Shown one piece after another: positions 1 to 6,719 of a stretch of DNA of 8,866 bases. The DNA is from JAGLQA01 sp023135565 (GTDB taxonomy: Bacteria; Acidobacteriota; Aminicenantia; UBA2199), in NCBI GenBank assembly GCA_030639305.1, contig DAOWCY010000255.1, positions 1 to 8,866 of the forward strand. Direction: 5' to 3'. Numbering within the stretch: position 1 is the stretch's first letter; every line of letters begins with the position of its first letter. Made by a program: the position numbers and the translations under genes. The notes below the pieces were generated by a model. The model was not told the DNA's origin, ran no database searches, and was given only the letters and a program-made list of their open reading frames with translations.

Positions 1-17
1 AAATCTAAAACAGACTT

Positions 18-76
18 GCCTCCGGCGGCCCTGCCGGGGGCCAAACTTTTGAAAAAGTTTGAACAAAACTTTTGTT
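18..76. repeat. Composite intergenic repeat of three adjoining palindromes
   Basis: Three inverted repeats lie end to end. The first (18-41) is GC-rich: a 9-bp stem with one G-T pair and a 6-base loop. The second (42-61) is CAAACTTTT / AAAAGTTTG around a 2-base centre. The third (62-76) is AACAAAA / TTTTGTT around one base. The stems are seen directly. That this is a multicopy repeat, or a terminator of a gene left of the window, is inference. An A-run (78-83) follows. Confidence 0.6.
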
Positions 77-151
77 TAAAAAAGCGAAAAGCCCCCTATA
101 AAAGCTTTGAATTTTTCTTTTTCCAAAACTGAACACTTACGTGCCACGGGG

Positions 152-180
152 TTGAGAATTTTTGTTTAATGTGATATTTA
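152..180 (+). promoter_or_regulatory. Possible promoter of the DUF1848 gene, placed for leaderless mRNA
   Basis: TTGAGA at 152-157 and TATTTA at 175-180 are separated by 17 bp. A transcript starting about 7 bases after the -10 box would begin at the ATG at 187. No Shine-Dalgarno sequence precedes this ATG. A perfect TATAAT at 179-184 overlaps but has no -35 partner at normal spacing and would start inside the gene. The AT-rich setting makes chance matches likely. Confidence 0.35.
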
Positions 181-186
181 TAATAA

Positions 187-1125
187 ATGATTATTTCTGT
201 AAGCAGGAGAACCGATATCCCGGCTTTCTTTTGCGATTGGTTCCTCGGTCGCGTAGAAGAGGGCTACGCGCTGGTGCGCAATCCCATGAACCCTACCCTG
301 GTAAGCAAAGTCTTACTGACCCCGGAAACGGTAGACTGTTTCGTTTTCTGGACCCGGAACCCGGCGACTTTACTCGAAAAATTAGACCGCTTAAAAGATT
401 ATCATTATTATTTTTTAATTACGATTACCGCTTACGGCACGGACTTAGAAAAAAACCTGCCGGCAAAAGAAAAAATAATCGAGAGTTTCAAAAAACTGTC
501 AAAAAAAATCGGCCGGGAAAGGGTGATCTGGCGTTACGACCCGATCCTGTTAAGCAACCGCATCGACTGCGAGTATCACTATACGCATTTCGAGCACCTA
601 TCCTCCCGCCTGGAATCTTACACCGGCAAATGCATTATCAGTTTCTTAGATATGTACAACAAATGTAAAAGGAACCTAACCGGTTTTCAAATCAAAATGC
701 CGGACGATAAAGAGATGCTGGAACTGGCGGGGAATCTATGCCTGACTGCTCGAAAATACGGCATGGAAATGTCGGCCTGCGCCGAAGATGTCGATCTATC
801 GAGCGTGGGCATTCTTCCCAATAAGTGCATCGACGATGAATTAATCGCCAAAATCAGCGGCAGGGAGCTAAAGCTAACTAAAGATAAATACCAGCGCAAA
901 ACCTGCGGCTGTGTCCGAAGTGTTGATATCGGAGCTTATAATACCTGCCTGCACCACTGTCTTTATTGTTATGCCAATTCCAATCAAAAATCGGTAAAAC
1001 AGAATGTGGCCCGGCACGACGTGGATTCCCCGCTCCTGTTCGGACAGGTGACCGACCGGGATAAAATAGTACCCAGGAGGTCGGCGACCCCAACCTATAA
1101 GGGGCTGCCTATCGCTGCTCATTAG
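187..1125 (+). CDS. DUF1848 family protein with C-terminal CX3CX2C cluster
   Basis: This is a 312-residue soluble protein. The N-terminus MIISVSRRTDIPAF, followed by a VRNP motif (residues 30-33) and FWTRNP (54-59), is the hallmark start of the DUF1848 family, and it fixes the ATG at 187. Further family-typical stretches are the cysteine at 198 (SACAED), CIDDELI (214-220) and CGCVRSVDIGAYNTC (240-254). Cysteines 254, 258 and 261 form CX3CX2C, the spacing used by radical SAM enzymes to hold a 4Fe-4S cluster, although here it sits near the C-terminus. The reaction is unknown; Fe-S binding is inference from the motif. The gene stands alone on +, convergent with the gene at 1371-1667. It lacks a Shine-Dalgarno site and may be leaderless. 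The last 14 or so residues look unrelated to the family and overlap a palindromic repeat (1079-1089). Confidence 0.88.
   Translation: MIISVSRRTDIPAFFCDWFLGRVEEGYALVRNPMNPTLVSKVLLTPETVDCFVFWTRNPATLLEKLDRLKDYHYYFLITITAYGTDLEKNLPAKEKIIESFKKLSKKIGRERVIWRYDPILLSNRIDCEYHYTHFEHLSSRLESYTGKCIISFLDMYNKCKRNLTGFQIKMPDDKEMLELAGNLCLTARKYGMEMSACAEDVDLSSVGILPNKCIDDELIAKISGRELKLTKDKYQRKTCGCVRSVDIGAYNTCLHHCLYCYANSNQKSVKQNVARHDVDSPLLFGQVTDRDKIVPRRSATPTYKGLPIAAH
1079..1089. repeat. GGTCGGCGACC hairpin, copy 1, inside the DUF1848 3' end
   Basis: GGTC/GACC form a 4-bp stem around GGC. The same 11 bases recur at 6581-6591 in the histidine-kinase leader, and in both places CTATA follows within about 15 bases. Downstream here, CCCC (1088-1091) and GGGG (1101-1104) can form another stem. 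It is probably part of a dispersed intergenic repeat that now supplies the DUF1848 C-terminal tail; that origin is inference. Confidence 0.4.
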
Positions 1126-1229
1126 GCCAGTAACATCTCTATCATATTCACACAGCACTTTTAGATTACCGTTTTCATGCCCAGGGGGGTGCCGCGGGTG
1201 AATGTGTGAATTTCATCCAACTTGCGATA

Positions 1230-1249
1230 AAATGATTAACGAATCATTT
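1230..1249. terminator. Possible weak bidirectional terminator between convergent genes
   Basis: AAATGATT and AATCATTT form a perfect 8-bp stem around AACG, followed on + by TCTTTT and on - by TATC. The stem is AT-rich and the T-tract short, so termination would be weak. It lies in the 245-bp gap between the convergent DUF1848 gene and the small - strand gene. Confidence 0.35.
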
Positions 1250-1374
1250 CTTTTCCTCGAACAACCTTTTCCATAAATCCGAAAGATTTAAACGATGGAT
1301 CCATTTTTGTAAGTATTCCATATCCAGGTTATTCTTTATGGATTATATTAAATGATGAATCGGGAACAATTCAT
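1244..1374 (-). pseudogene. Remnant of a second module gene, possibly a nucleotidyltransferase
   Basis: An ATG at 1374 overlaps the stop of the upstream gene as ATGA, the classic join of a coupled two-gene operon, but it reads only eight codons (MNCSRFII) before a stop. In another frame, 1244-1342 is open and encodes a protein-like tail ending at 1244. It includes LDMEYLQKWIHRLNL followed by SDLWKRLF. This (L)D-x-x-Y-h-x-x-W pattern resembles the C-terminal end of nucleotidyltransferase-fold proteins (AbiEii/DUF6036-like) that I recall paired with small proteins like the one upstream. The simplest reading is an internal deletion that removed nearly all of the partner gene and left both ends. 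The open stretches and ATGA overlap are seen; the family is inference from memory. It could instead be a chance 25-codon ORF. Confidence 0.4.
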
Positions 1375-1667
1375 TGACCTGCATACATTCCCCTTTCTTT
1401 CATACGTTTTTTTACTTTCTCCGCTATCCCGGCACCGTAACAATTCTTTATGAAAAGAATTTTTAGCTCATTATCGCTTAAACCGGGATTCGCCTTTTTC
1501 AAAGCTTGTTTAGATAAAGCGATCATCTTTTGAGACAAAGACAACGTTATGGTAAATCGTTTGCCTGCTCCTGCTTCTCTTAATAGATTTACCTGGACAT
1601 TTTCCACTTCCGTGGGAGTGTCCCGGTAATATGATAAACCGGCTATCTTTTCCGTTAATGTTTTCAT
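1371..1667 (-). CDS. Small uncharacterised protein, first gene of a decayed two-gene module
   Basis: A 98-residue soluble basic protein starting MKTLTEKIAG. An in-frame start at 1724 would add 19 residues, but the ATG at 1667 gives a compact protein and lies 8 bases from a good -10 box, so I prefer it. The second half carries SQKMIALSKQALKKANPGLS (residues 44-63) and ELKILFIKNCYGAGIAEKV, a helical pattern with a Y-G-x-x-h-A-x-x-V segment. I recall similar small proteins in spirochaetes and cyanobacteria just upstream of nucleotidyltransferase-like genes, possibly as toxin-antitoxin-like pairs. No function is established. Its stop overlaps an ATG at 1374 (ATGA), but that downstream frame is broken, so this gene appears to have lost its partner. 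There is no Shine-Dalgarno site. Confidence 0.65.
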   Translation of the reverse strand: MKTLTEKIAGLSYYRDTPTEVENVQVNLLREAGAGKRFTITLSLSQKMIALSKQALKKANPGLSDNELKILFIKNCYGAGIAEKVKKRMKERGMYAGQ

Positions 1668-1674
1668 GTCTATA

Positions 1675-1702
1675 ATTATATTTAAAAACGACACGATTTC
1701 AA
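1675..1702 (-). promoter_or_regulatory. Promoter of the small gene at 1371-1667
   Basis: On - the sequence reads TTGAAA (1697-1702), a 16-bp spacer, then a perfect TATAAT (1675-1680). Seven bases separate the -10 box from the ATG at 1667, so RNA would start at or just before the start codon. No ribosome site fits in the leader. Confidence 0.55.
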
Positions 1703-1734
1703 GAAAACACAACGAAGAAAACAAGAATAAATAG

Positions 1735-1770
1735 AAAAAACGAAAATCGGGGAGCGGCGCCTCCGTTTTC
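1735..1770 (-). terminator. Probable intrinsic terminator of the saccharopine dehydrogenase operon
   Basis: On - the sequence forms a bulged hairpin: GAAAA (1766-1770) pairs with TTTTC (1742-1746), with a GC-rich inner part (CGGAG against CTCCCCG). One base later a run of six T follows (1735-1740). It lies about 100 bp after the stop at 1872 and just upstream of the next promoter, so it would insulate the small gene from the operon. Confidence 0.55.
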
Positions 1771-1817
1771 TCCCTTAGTTATTCGCAGGGTAGTGTGCCA
1801 TTACATGGCGGTAATAA

Positions 1818-1829
1818 ACAACATGTTGT
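1818..1829. promoter_or_regulatory. 12-bp perfect palindrome ACAACATGTTGT
   Basis: A perfect 12-bp palindrome lies 43 bp after the operon stop at 1872. A smaller inverted repeat, ATTAC / GTAAT, lies beside it (1799-1815). No promoter that it would control is evident, so it may be a protein-binding site or part of a 3' RNA structure. Confidence 0.3.
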
Positions 1830-1871
1830 ACATATTTCAAGTTCCCACAGTTAGGTGTTTTTTTTTCAAGC

Positions 1872-3209
1872 TCAGTCTTGAATAGGCAGTGTCTTAGTAG
1901 TAAAGGAGAAACCGAATTCGGCTAATTCTTCCAATAAAGCAGGGTAGATGTGAGGGAGGGTCGGAGGCATGTGGGCCCCCACGGCATTTATTTTTCCTTC
2001 CAGGAATAGTTTAGCAGCGATGGCAATAGGTAGTCCTACGGCCCTGGACATGGCGGAGTCGTCGTAGGGTATTCCTCTTGCGACCATAGTTGCCGTCCGT
2101 TTTTCCTTTTTATTCCCGGGGAATTCGGCTGTGGCTTCGATATGAATGATAATCATATCCCTGCCGTGGGGCTTGTAGCTCATCTTTTCCAACATCCGGT
2201 CCAGCAGGACGTCCTGCCCGGTTCCTTTTTTTATCCTGATTTGCCGGTTTTCCATGAGTCCCAGCCATTTATAGCGGTGAATAAAATCGGCAAACTTATT
2301 AATATGCAGGAACCGTGCCATTTTCTCCTCGATATTGGCGTTATTGCCCGATCCTACCAGGGAAGCGGTTAATTGCAGGTAGGTTTTCCCGGAAAAATCT
2401 TCGACTTTTTCGTTATCGAAAAGACCGAGATTAATTAAATACCTCATAAAGTTGCAATAACCGGGATATCGTAATAAGCCCCGGTAAAAAGATGCGCTTT
2501 CCGGGTCCAGTCCGAAGTGTTCCATGTATTTCCGGCAGTCTTTATTGGGATAAGTCTCAAAAGTGCCCAGGTCTTCGATGTCTACATAATAAAAGCTCTC
2601 GAATAATTTTTTACCGTGAATGTCGATTTTTTTACCTTTTTCGTAGTAGATCGCCCCGGTCTGGGAGGCAGTAAAAAGAGTACGCGGATCCCAGGAAAAC
2701 TTATATCCGATAGGGTTGTTATTGAACTTGAACGAGGGTAATCCGCTGCCAAAGGATTTTAAACCGGTTACTTTTCCACCATCTTTGCGAATATTGTCTA
2801 AGAGCATCATGGTTCCTAAGTGGTCGATGCCCGGGTCTTCCCCTATTTCATTCAATATAAGTATCCCTTTCTGCCGCGCTTCGTCCGCCAAAGCCAACAA
2901 TTCCGGGGTTTCATAGGAGGTGGTCAACATGCTTTTCCCGTTACGTAAGCACGACTTTGCTACATGGGGGTGTACAGGTTTCGGGACCATGCTTAAAACA
3001 ACGTCCGCCTCTGCGATAACTTTATCTAATTTATAGGAATCCGTGACACTGATTTCCACGGCTTTTCCCTTTGGCCGGTCCCCGATTACTTCCCGGGCCC
3101 GGGCAATCACTTGATCTACCATGGTCACGTAATAACCGCATTTGTCCAACAAATAGCGGGCAATCGGTCCTGTCATCATGCCGGCGCCGATAACGGTAAC
3201 TTTTTTCAT
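1872..3209 (-). CDS. Saccharopine dehydrogenase (Lys9-type), paralogue A, NAD-like fold signature
   Basis: This 445-residue protein matches in length and motif order the fungal Lys9 saccharopine reductase, which interconverts saccharopine with glutamate and 2-aminoadipate 6-semialdehyde using NAD(P)(H). Residues 3-32 form a Rossmann start (VTVIGAGMMTGP). LNEIGEDPGIDHLG (119-132), GYKFSWDP (168-175), RGLLRYPGYC (243-252) and MSRAVGLPIAIA (387-398) all have clear Lys9 counterparts. The second strand ends in Asp32, where Lys9 has the arginine region that binds the NADPH phosphate, so NAD is the likelier cofactor (inference). A GTG at 3221 is in frame, but the ATG at 3209 has GAGG six bases upstream and is preferred. 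It is the second gene of an operon, 22 bp after its paralogue (roughly half identical). The true substrate is unproven; lysine breakdown via saccharopine, or a related amino-acid reaction, is plausible. Confidence 0.85.
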   Translation of the reverse strand: MKKVTVIGAGMMTGPIARYLLDKCGYYVTMVDQVIARAREVIGDRPKGKAVEISVTDSYKLDKVIAEADVVLSMVPKPVHPHVAKSCLRNGKSMLTTSYETPELLALADEARQKGILILNEIGEDPGIDHLGTMMLLDNIRKDGGKVTGLKSFGSGLPSFKFNNNPIGYKFSWDPRTLFTASQTGAIYYEKGKKIDIHGKKLFESFYYVDIEDLGTFETYPNKDCRKYMEHFGLDPESASFYRGLLRYPGYCNFMRYLINLGLFDNEKVEDFSGKTYLQLTASLVGSGNNANIEEKMARFLHINKFADFIHRYKWLGLMENRQIRIKKGTGQDVLLDRMLEKMSYKPHGRDMIIIHIEATAEFPGNKKEKRTATMVARGIPYDDSAMSRAVGLPIAIAAKLFLEGKINAVGAHMPPTLPHIYPALLEELAEFGFSFTTKTLPIQD

Positions 3210-3231
3210 ATTTTTCCTCACATTTTTTCTA

Positions 3232-4563
3232 TTAGGGGATTTTTATCGCCTGTCGTTTAAAAACATAGCCGAATTCTTCGAGTTCGTGGAGTACGGGTTT
3301 GTATAGTTCCGGGAGAGTCGGAGGCATCATACATCCGCTGCCTGTTATTTTTCCCGACAGGATGAGCTTTGTCGCAATAGCGGCGGGAAGCGCCACAGCC
3401 CGGGACATGGCCGAATTTGCATTGGCAACGCCTTCAACTACCATGGCTGCCGTCCTTTTTTCTTTTCTGCGCCCGGGAAAGGCGGCAATAACTTCGACAT
3501 ATATGATGATCATATCTTTTTCATGGGGTCCGAATTTCATTTTTTTCAGCATCCTGTACAAGAGAACGTCGAGGCAGCTTCCTTCACGGATATCCACAAG
3601 CCTGTTTTCCAGTAAGCCGAGCCATTTTAAACGATGAATAATATCGGCATTTTCATGAACATTGAGGTATTTAGCTATATCCTTTTCGAGGTTGTCCGTG
3701 GATTTGGCGTCTATCATGGATGCCATTAGCTGCCTGTAGGTTTTGCCCACATATAGTTGCGATTCCTTAGAGTCGAAAAAACCTAATTCCTTTATATTTC
3801 TCATGGTATTACAGTAGCCGCTGTACCTTAAAAGGCCGCGGTAACAGGTTACATTTTCATCCAATCCGAAAGGCTTCAAGTATTTTTTGCAATCTTTATT
3901 AGGATATGTTTCAAAAGTTCCTAAACCGTCGATGTCCATCAGCCAAAAATGCTCGAATAGTTTTTTGCCGTCCACTTCGATGCGCTTTCCCTTATCATAA
4001 TATGCCGCACCGGTTTGGGCTGCCACAAATACCGTATTGGGATCCCAGGAGAATTTATACATCAGGGGATTATTGTTGTGAGAATAGGCCGGTAAGCCGC
4101 TGCCATAGGATTTTAAACTTATAACATGACCACCTTCTTCCTTAATCTCATCCAAAATTAATTGAGTGCCGAAATGATCTATACCCGGCACTTCACCCAA
4201 TTCGTTGAGAATCATAATTCCCTTTTCCTTTGCCTCTTTATCCAGCGCTAAAAGTTCGGGGATTTCATAAGCGGTGGTCAACATCGTTTTACGGCAGCGC
4301 AGGCAGGCTTTAGCCACATTGAGGTGTAAGTTCTTCGGTACCATGCTAATTACGATATCCGTTTTTTTTATCATTTTGTCGATGCTCTTCGCTTCTCCTG
4401 CTTCCCAGCGAATGGCATGTCCTAAGGGCCTGCCGTTAATGACGGTTTCAGCCCGGGAAACAGTTCGATTGAGCATAGACACCTCATAGCCGCATTCGTC
4501 GATAAAGTAATCGACCATAGGCTTGGTCATTCGCCCTGCTCCGATTATGGCTACTTTCTTCAT
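3232..4563 (-). CDS. Saccharopine dehydrogenase (Lys9-type), paralogue B, NADP-like fold signature
   Basis: A 443-residue cytosolic paralogue of the downstream gene with the same motif order: VAIIGAGRMTKP (residues 4-15), LNELGEVPGIDHFG (119-132), YKFSWDP (169-175) and MSRAVALPAAIA near the C-terminus. The end of the second Rossmann strand reads LNRT (31-34), like the CRT of fungal Lys9 where the arginine holds the NADPH phosphate, so NADP is the likelier cofactor (inference). In the active-site loop the usual DPGIDH is VPGIDH, so an acidic residue kept in paralogue A is lost here. A strong SD (AAAGGAGG) precedes the ATG, and the promoter at 4624-4652 gives a leader of about 50 nt. No lysine-ketoglutarate reductase lies in the window, so the pathway cannot be settled. 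The two copies may act on different substrates, or in opposite directions. Confidence 0.85.
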   Translation of the reverse strand: MKKVAIIGAGRMTKPMVDYFIDECGYEVSMLNRTVSRAETVINGRPLGHAIRWEAGEAKSIDKMIKKTDIVISMVPKNLHLNVAKACLRCRKTMLTTAYEIPELLALDKEAKEKGIMILNELGEVPGIDHFGTQLILDEIKEEGGHVISLKSYGSGLPAYSHNNNPLMYKFSWDPNTVFVAAQTGAAYYDKGKRIEVDGKKLFEHFWLMDIDGLGTFETYPNKDCKKYLKPFGLDENVTCYRGLLRYSGYCNTMRNIKELGFFDSKESQLYVGKTYRQLMASMIDAKSTDNLEKDIAKYLNVHENADIIHRLKWLGLLENRLVDIREGSCLDVLLYRMLKKMKFGPHEKDMIIIYVEVIAAFPGRRKEKRTAAMVVEGVANANSAMSRAVALPAAIATKLILSGKITGSGCMMPPTLPELYKPVLHELEEFGYVFKRQAIKIP

Positions 4564-4623
4564 TTGTACTGCCTCCTTTTTCTACCGGGATTTGAAATTC
4601 GATGTTTTTTAAAACAAGACAGC

Positions 4624-4652
4624 ATTATAATACGAAATCATACTTTTGACAA
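4624..4652 (-). promoter_or_regulatory. Strong promoter of the saccharopine dehydrogenase operon
   Basis: On - the sequence reads TTGTCA (4647-4652), a 17-bp spacer, and a perfect TATAAT (4624-4629). Start would be near 4617, giving a leader of roughly 50 nt with AAAGGAGG just before the ATG at 4563. The leader is too short for a lysine riboswitch. The remaining spacer (4653-4815) shows no gene; it holds an 8-base direct repeat, ACGATCTT, at 4704 and 4725. Confidence 0.75.
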
Positions 4653-4815
4653 TAGAGAAAACGGGGCCGGGAAACACAAAAGCGGGCAAAAAAACTGCTG
4701 CCGACGATCTTCATACTTGCAAATACGATCTTAAAAAGATAAATAACAAACTCCCCCGGGCATCAAAACAATCTCCTAAACATCGAATCTCCCCGTCCAA
4801 TCAGCATCTCCAGGA

Positions 4816-6507
4816 TTATAGGGAAAAATAAAAAATCGCACCTTTATCCTTCTCACCCTCTGCCCGGATTCTTCCGTTATGCTTCAAGATTATCCTTTCT
4901 GCAATCGATAGGCCGATACCGCTTCCTGGGAATTCTTTGCTGCTGTGCAATCTCTGGAAGGGATTAAAGAGTTTATCTTTATATTCCATCTTAAAGCCGG
5001 CGCCATTATCCTTTACAAAAAATTCTCGAGTCCCCTCCATGTCCTTAACACCGAATTCTATCCTGGCCTTTTCTTTTTGTGCCGTAAATTTCACGGCGTT
5101 ACTGAGAAGGTTTTGCAAAACGATAGTGATTAGATGTCTATCACCCCGGGCGCGGATATTATCCGCTGTGATAAATTCTATATTTCTCTTTGGCTGCGCT
5201 GCCTGAAATTCTGCCGCGATCTTCCTGACCAGGGCGCTCATATCGATCTCCCTGCTGTCCATCTCATAGGTAGTGATGCGCGAAAGTCTGAGCATATCGT
5301 CGATAAGGGTTCCCATCCTCTGCGCTCCATTACAAATCCGGTCTAAGTAATCCTTCCCCTCATCATCTAATTTATCATAATAATCTTCAAGAAGGGCCTT
5401 TGAGAAGCCATCGATTGCCCGTAAAGGCGCCCGCAGATCATGAGAAACCGAATAGTTGAAGCTTTCCAGTCCTTTGTTTGCCGTTTCAAGTTGATCGCGC
5501 GCCTTTTTAAGTTCGGCCGTTCTTTCCTGTACACGCAGTTCCAGCCTGTCATGTGCTTTTTGCAAGTCCGCTTCCGCTCTTTTTTGATCTGTAACGTCAT
5601 TCATAATAGTCAACAAACATTCTCTACCCCGGTACTCGAAAACTCCCGCGGAATACAATCCTTCACGTATCTCGCCTTTTTTTGTTCGCACTGCTATTTC
5701 GAAATTTTTAACGAAGTCCTTTTCTCTAACAGATTGCACAATCGCTTCTTTGCGGCTGTAATCCACATAGAAGTCAAGCTCAGCAGATGATTTGCCGATT
5801 ACTTCACTTTTTTCATAACCGAGGGTTTGCAGGAACATCTCATTAACGTCAATAAACTCACCGCTGTCTAAAAACGAGATCGCCATAAGAGACGCGCCGG
5901 AACGGAAAGCGTTGGAGAATTTCTTCTCACTCTCCCGCAGTTCCTCCTCGATCCTTAAATTGACAATCGCTCCGCCAATTTGCGCAGTGATCGTTTCGAG
6001 AGCGTTTCGAGAAAAAACGGGCACATCGTCAAGACTGTGTGAAGCAACATTCATACAACCCAAAATTTTATCCTTGTAGCTTATGGGAAGTACAGCGATA
6101 GCATATAAGTGCTCTATTCGTTCCCGTTCGGTAAGGGTTATATCGATTTTTTCAAATTGACCGTAAACCGGTTTCCCGGCCATTACAAGTTTCGCGTGAT
6201 CCGCGTCCGCGTCATAATGACCGGTTGCCTCGATAAAAGCAGCAGGGAGTCCTTTGTGATACGCCATGTCAATAGCTCCCGAATTCTCATCCACAAGATA
6301 AATCCCCCCGCAGTCCATCTCCGAAGCTTCCAGCGCCGCATCGAGGCATAGTTTCAAACCATCGTCAAAACTAACCTCTGTACTAAGCGCTATGGCAAGG
6401 TCCCGCTGCACCCGGAAAAGTTTCTCGATCTTTTTGTCGCCGGGGCTATCTGTCGATGAAGATCGAGTTTCGTTTATCTTGCCATTTTTGTTTTTTTGTC
6501 CTGTCAT
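4816..6507 (-). CDS. Cytosolic GAF-PAS sensor histidine kinase
   Basis: A 563-residue sensor kinase with no membrane segment or signal peptide. In order: a charged N-terminal tail (1-30), a GAF domain (about 45-185, with LPISYKDKILGCMNVAS), a PAS domain with its PAC tail (about 192-310), a coiled coil (310-350), the HisKA dimerisation domain with SVSHDLRAPLRAIDGFS (phospho-acceptor His356), and an HATPase domain. The latter shows an N-box (LQNLLSNAVKF, Asn466 and Asn470), G1 (DNGAGF, 500-505), F-box (FNPFQRL) and G2 (GSGIGLSIA, 528-536), so it looks fully active. It should sense a soluble or redox signal through GAF/PAS and phosphorylate a response regulator. No receiver domain or regulator gene is in view, so it is an orphan here. 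SD AAAGGAGG lies at ideal spacing. The end after FYFSL is natural for the family. Confidence 0.93.
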   Translation of the reverse strand: MTGQKNKNGKINETRSSSTDSPGDKKIEKLFRVQRDLAIALSTEVSFDDGLKLCLDAALEASEMDCGGIYLVDENSGAIDMAYHKGLPAAFIEATGHYDADADHAKLVMAGKPVYGQFEKIDITLTERERIEHLYAIAVLPISYKDKILGCMNVASHSLDDVPVFSRNALETITAQIGGAIVNLRIEEELRESEKKFSNAFRSGASLMAISFLDSGEFIDVNEMFLQTLGYEKSEVIGKSSAELDFYVDYSRKEAIVQSVREKDFVKNFEIAVRTKKGEIREGLYSAGVFEYRGRECLLTIMNDVTDQKRAEADLQKAHDRLELRVQERTAELKKARDQLETANKGLESFNYSVSHDLRAPLRAIDGFSKALLEDYYDKLDDEGKDYLDRICNGAQRMGTLIDDMLRLSRITTYEMDSREIDMSALVRKIAAEFQAAQPKRNIEFITADNIRARGDRHLITIVLQNLLSNAVKFTAQKEKARIEFGVKDMEGTREFFVKDNGAGFKMEYKDKLFNPFQRLHSSKEFPGSGIGLSIAERIILKHNGRIRAEGEKDKGAIFYFSL

Positions 6508-6522
6508 AATTGCCTCCTTTTA

Positions 6523-6551
6523 AGTTTATCGTGTTTTTTACTTAAGCTCAA
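6523..6551 (-). promoter_or_regulatory. Weak proximal promoter candidate of the histidine kinase
   Basis: On -, TTGAGC (6546-6551) and TAAACT (6523-6528) have a 17-bp spacer. Each box matches the consensus at 4 of 6 positions. It would give a short leader that still contains the SD. It may be chance. Confidence 0.25.
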
Positions 6552-6580
6552 AACATAGAATTCAAAAAGCAGGCGGCGGG

Positions 6581-6591
6581 GGTCGGCGACC
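6581..6591. repeat. GGTCGGCGACC hairpin, copy 2, in the kinase leader
   Basis: Identical 11 bases to 1079-1089, again followed within about 15 bases by CTATA. Here it lies in a non-coding leader and its surroundings are GC-rich, unlike the AT-rich flanks. Probably a dispersed repeat fragment. Confidence 0.4.
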
Positions 6592-6686
6592 GGGTTCTAT
6601 AGTGCCATATTTTCCTGTGGAAAATCTTATCGAGAAGTACCTTTTTCACTGTCTTTAGAAAAAGAGAATTTTTCAAACACATAGAT

Positions 6687-6715
6687 ATTTTAAAGAAATT
6701 CTTCGCCAATGTCAA
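6687..6715 (-). promoter_or_regulatory. Strong distal promoter of the histidine kinase
   Basis: On - the sequence reads a perfect TTGACA (6710-6715), a 17-bp spacer and TAAAAT (6687-6692). The predicted start is near 6680. It is among the best promoter matches in the window and faces the histidine kinase. Confidence 0.65.
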
Positions 6716-6719
6716 TAAC

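Larger units (their letters stand above)
6508..6680 (-). promoter_or_regulatory. Structured 5' leader of the histidine kinase
   Basis: From the strong distal promoter the mRNA would carry about 170 nt before the ATG. It contains a perfect hairpin TTTTCC-ACA-GGAAAA (6610-6624) and the GGTC/GACC hairpin (6581-6591) in a C-rich stretch, then the SD. I recognise no known riboswitch class. The short ORF-like stretches here look non-coding. Confidence 0.4.

Noticed and set aside
874..1158. 94-codon - strand frame opposite the DUF1848 3' end
   Set aside because: It is a shadow of the conserved CX3CX2C coding region on +; no SD or promoter supports it.
1146..1211. Inverted repeat ATTCACACA / TGTGTGAAT as a terminator
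   Set aside because: The arms are 9 bp but 48 bases apart with no T-run, so a transcription terminator is unlikely.
4564..4617. Lysine riboswitch ahead of the saccharopine dehydrogenase operon
   Set aside because: The predicted leader is only about 50 nt, far shorter than the lysine riboswitch, and no matching helices are seen.
4646..4831. 61-codon + strand frame between the saccharopine operon and the kinase
   Set aside because: It starts with TTG, has no ribosome site, overlaps the operon promoter and the kinase 3' end, and its composition is not protein-like.
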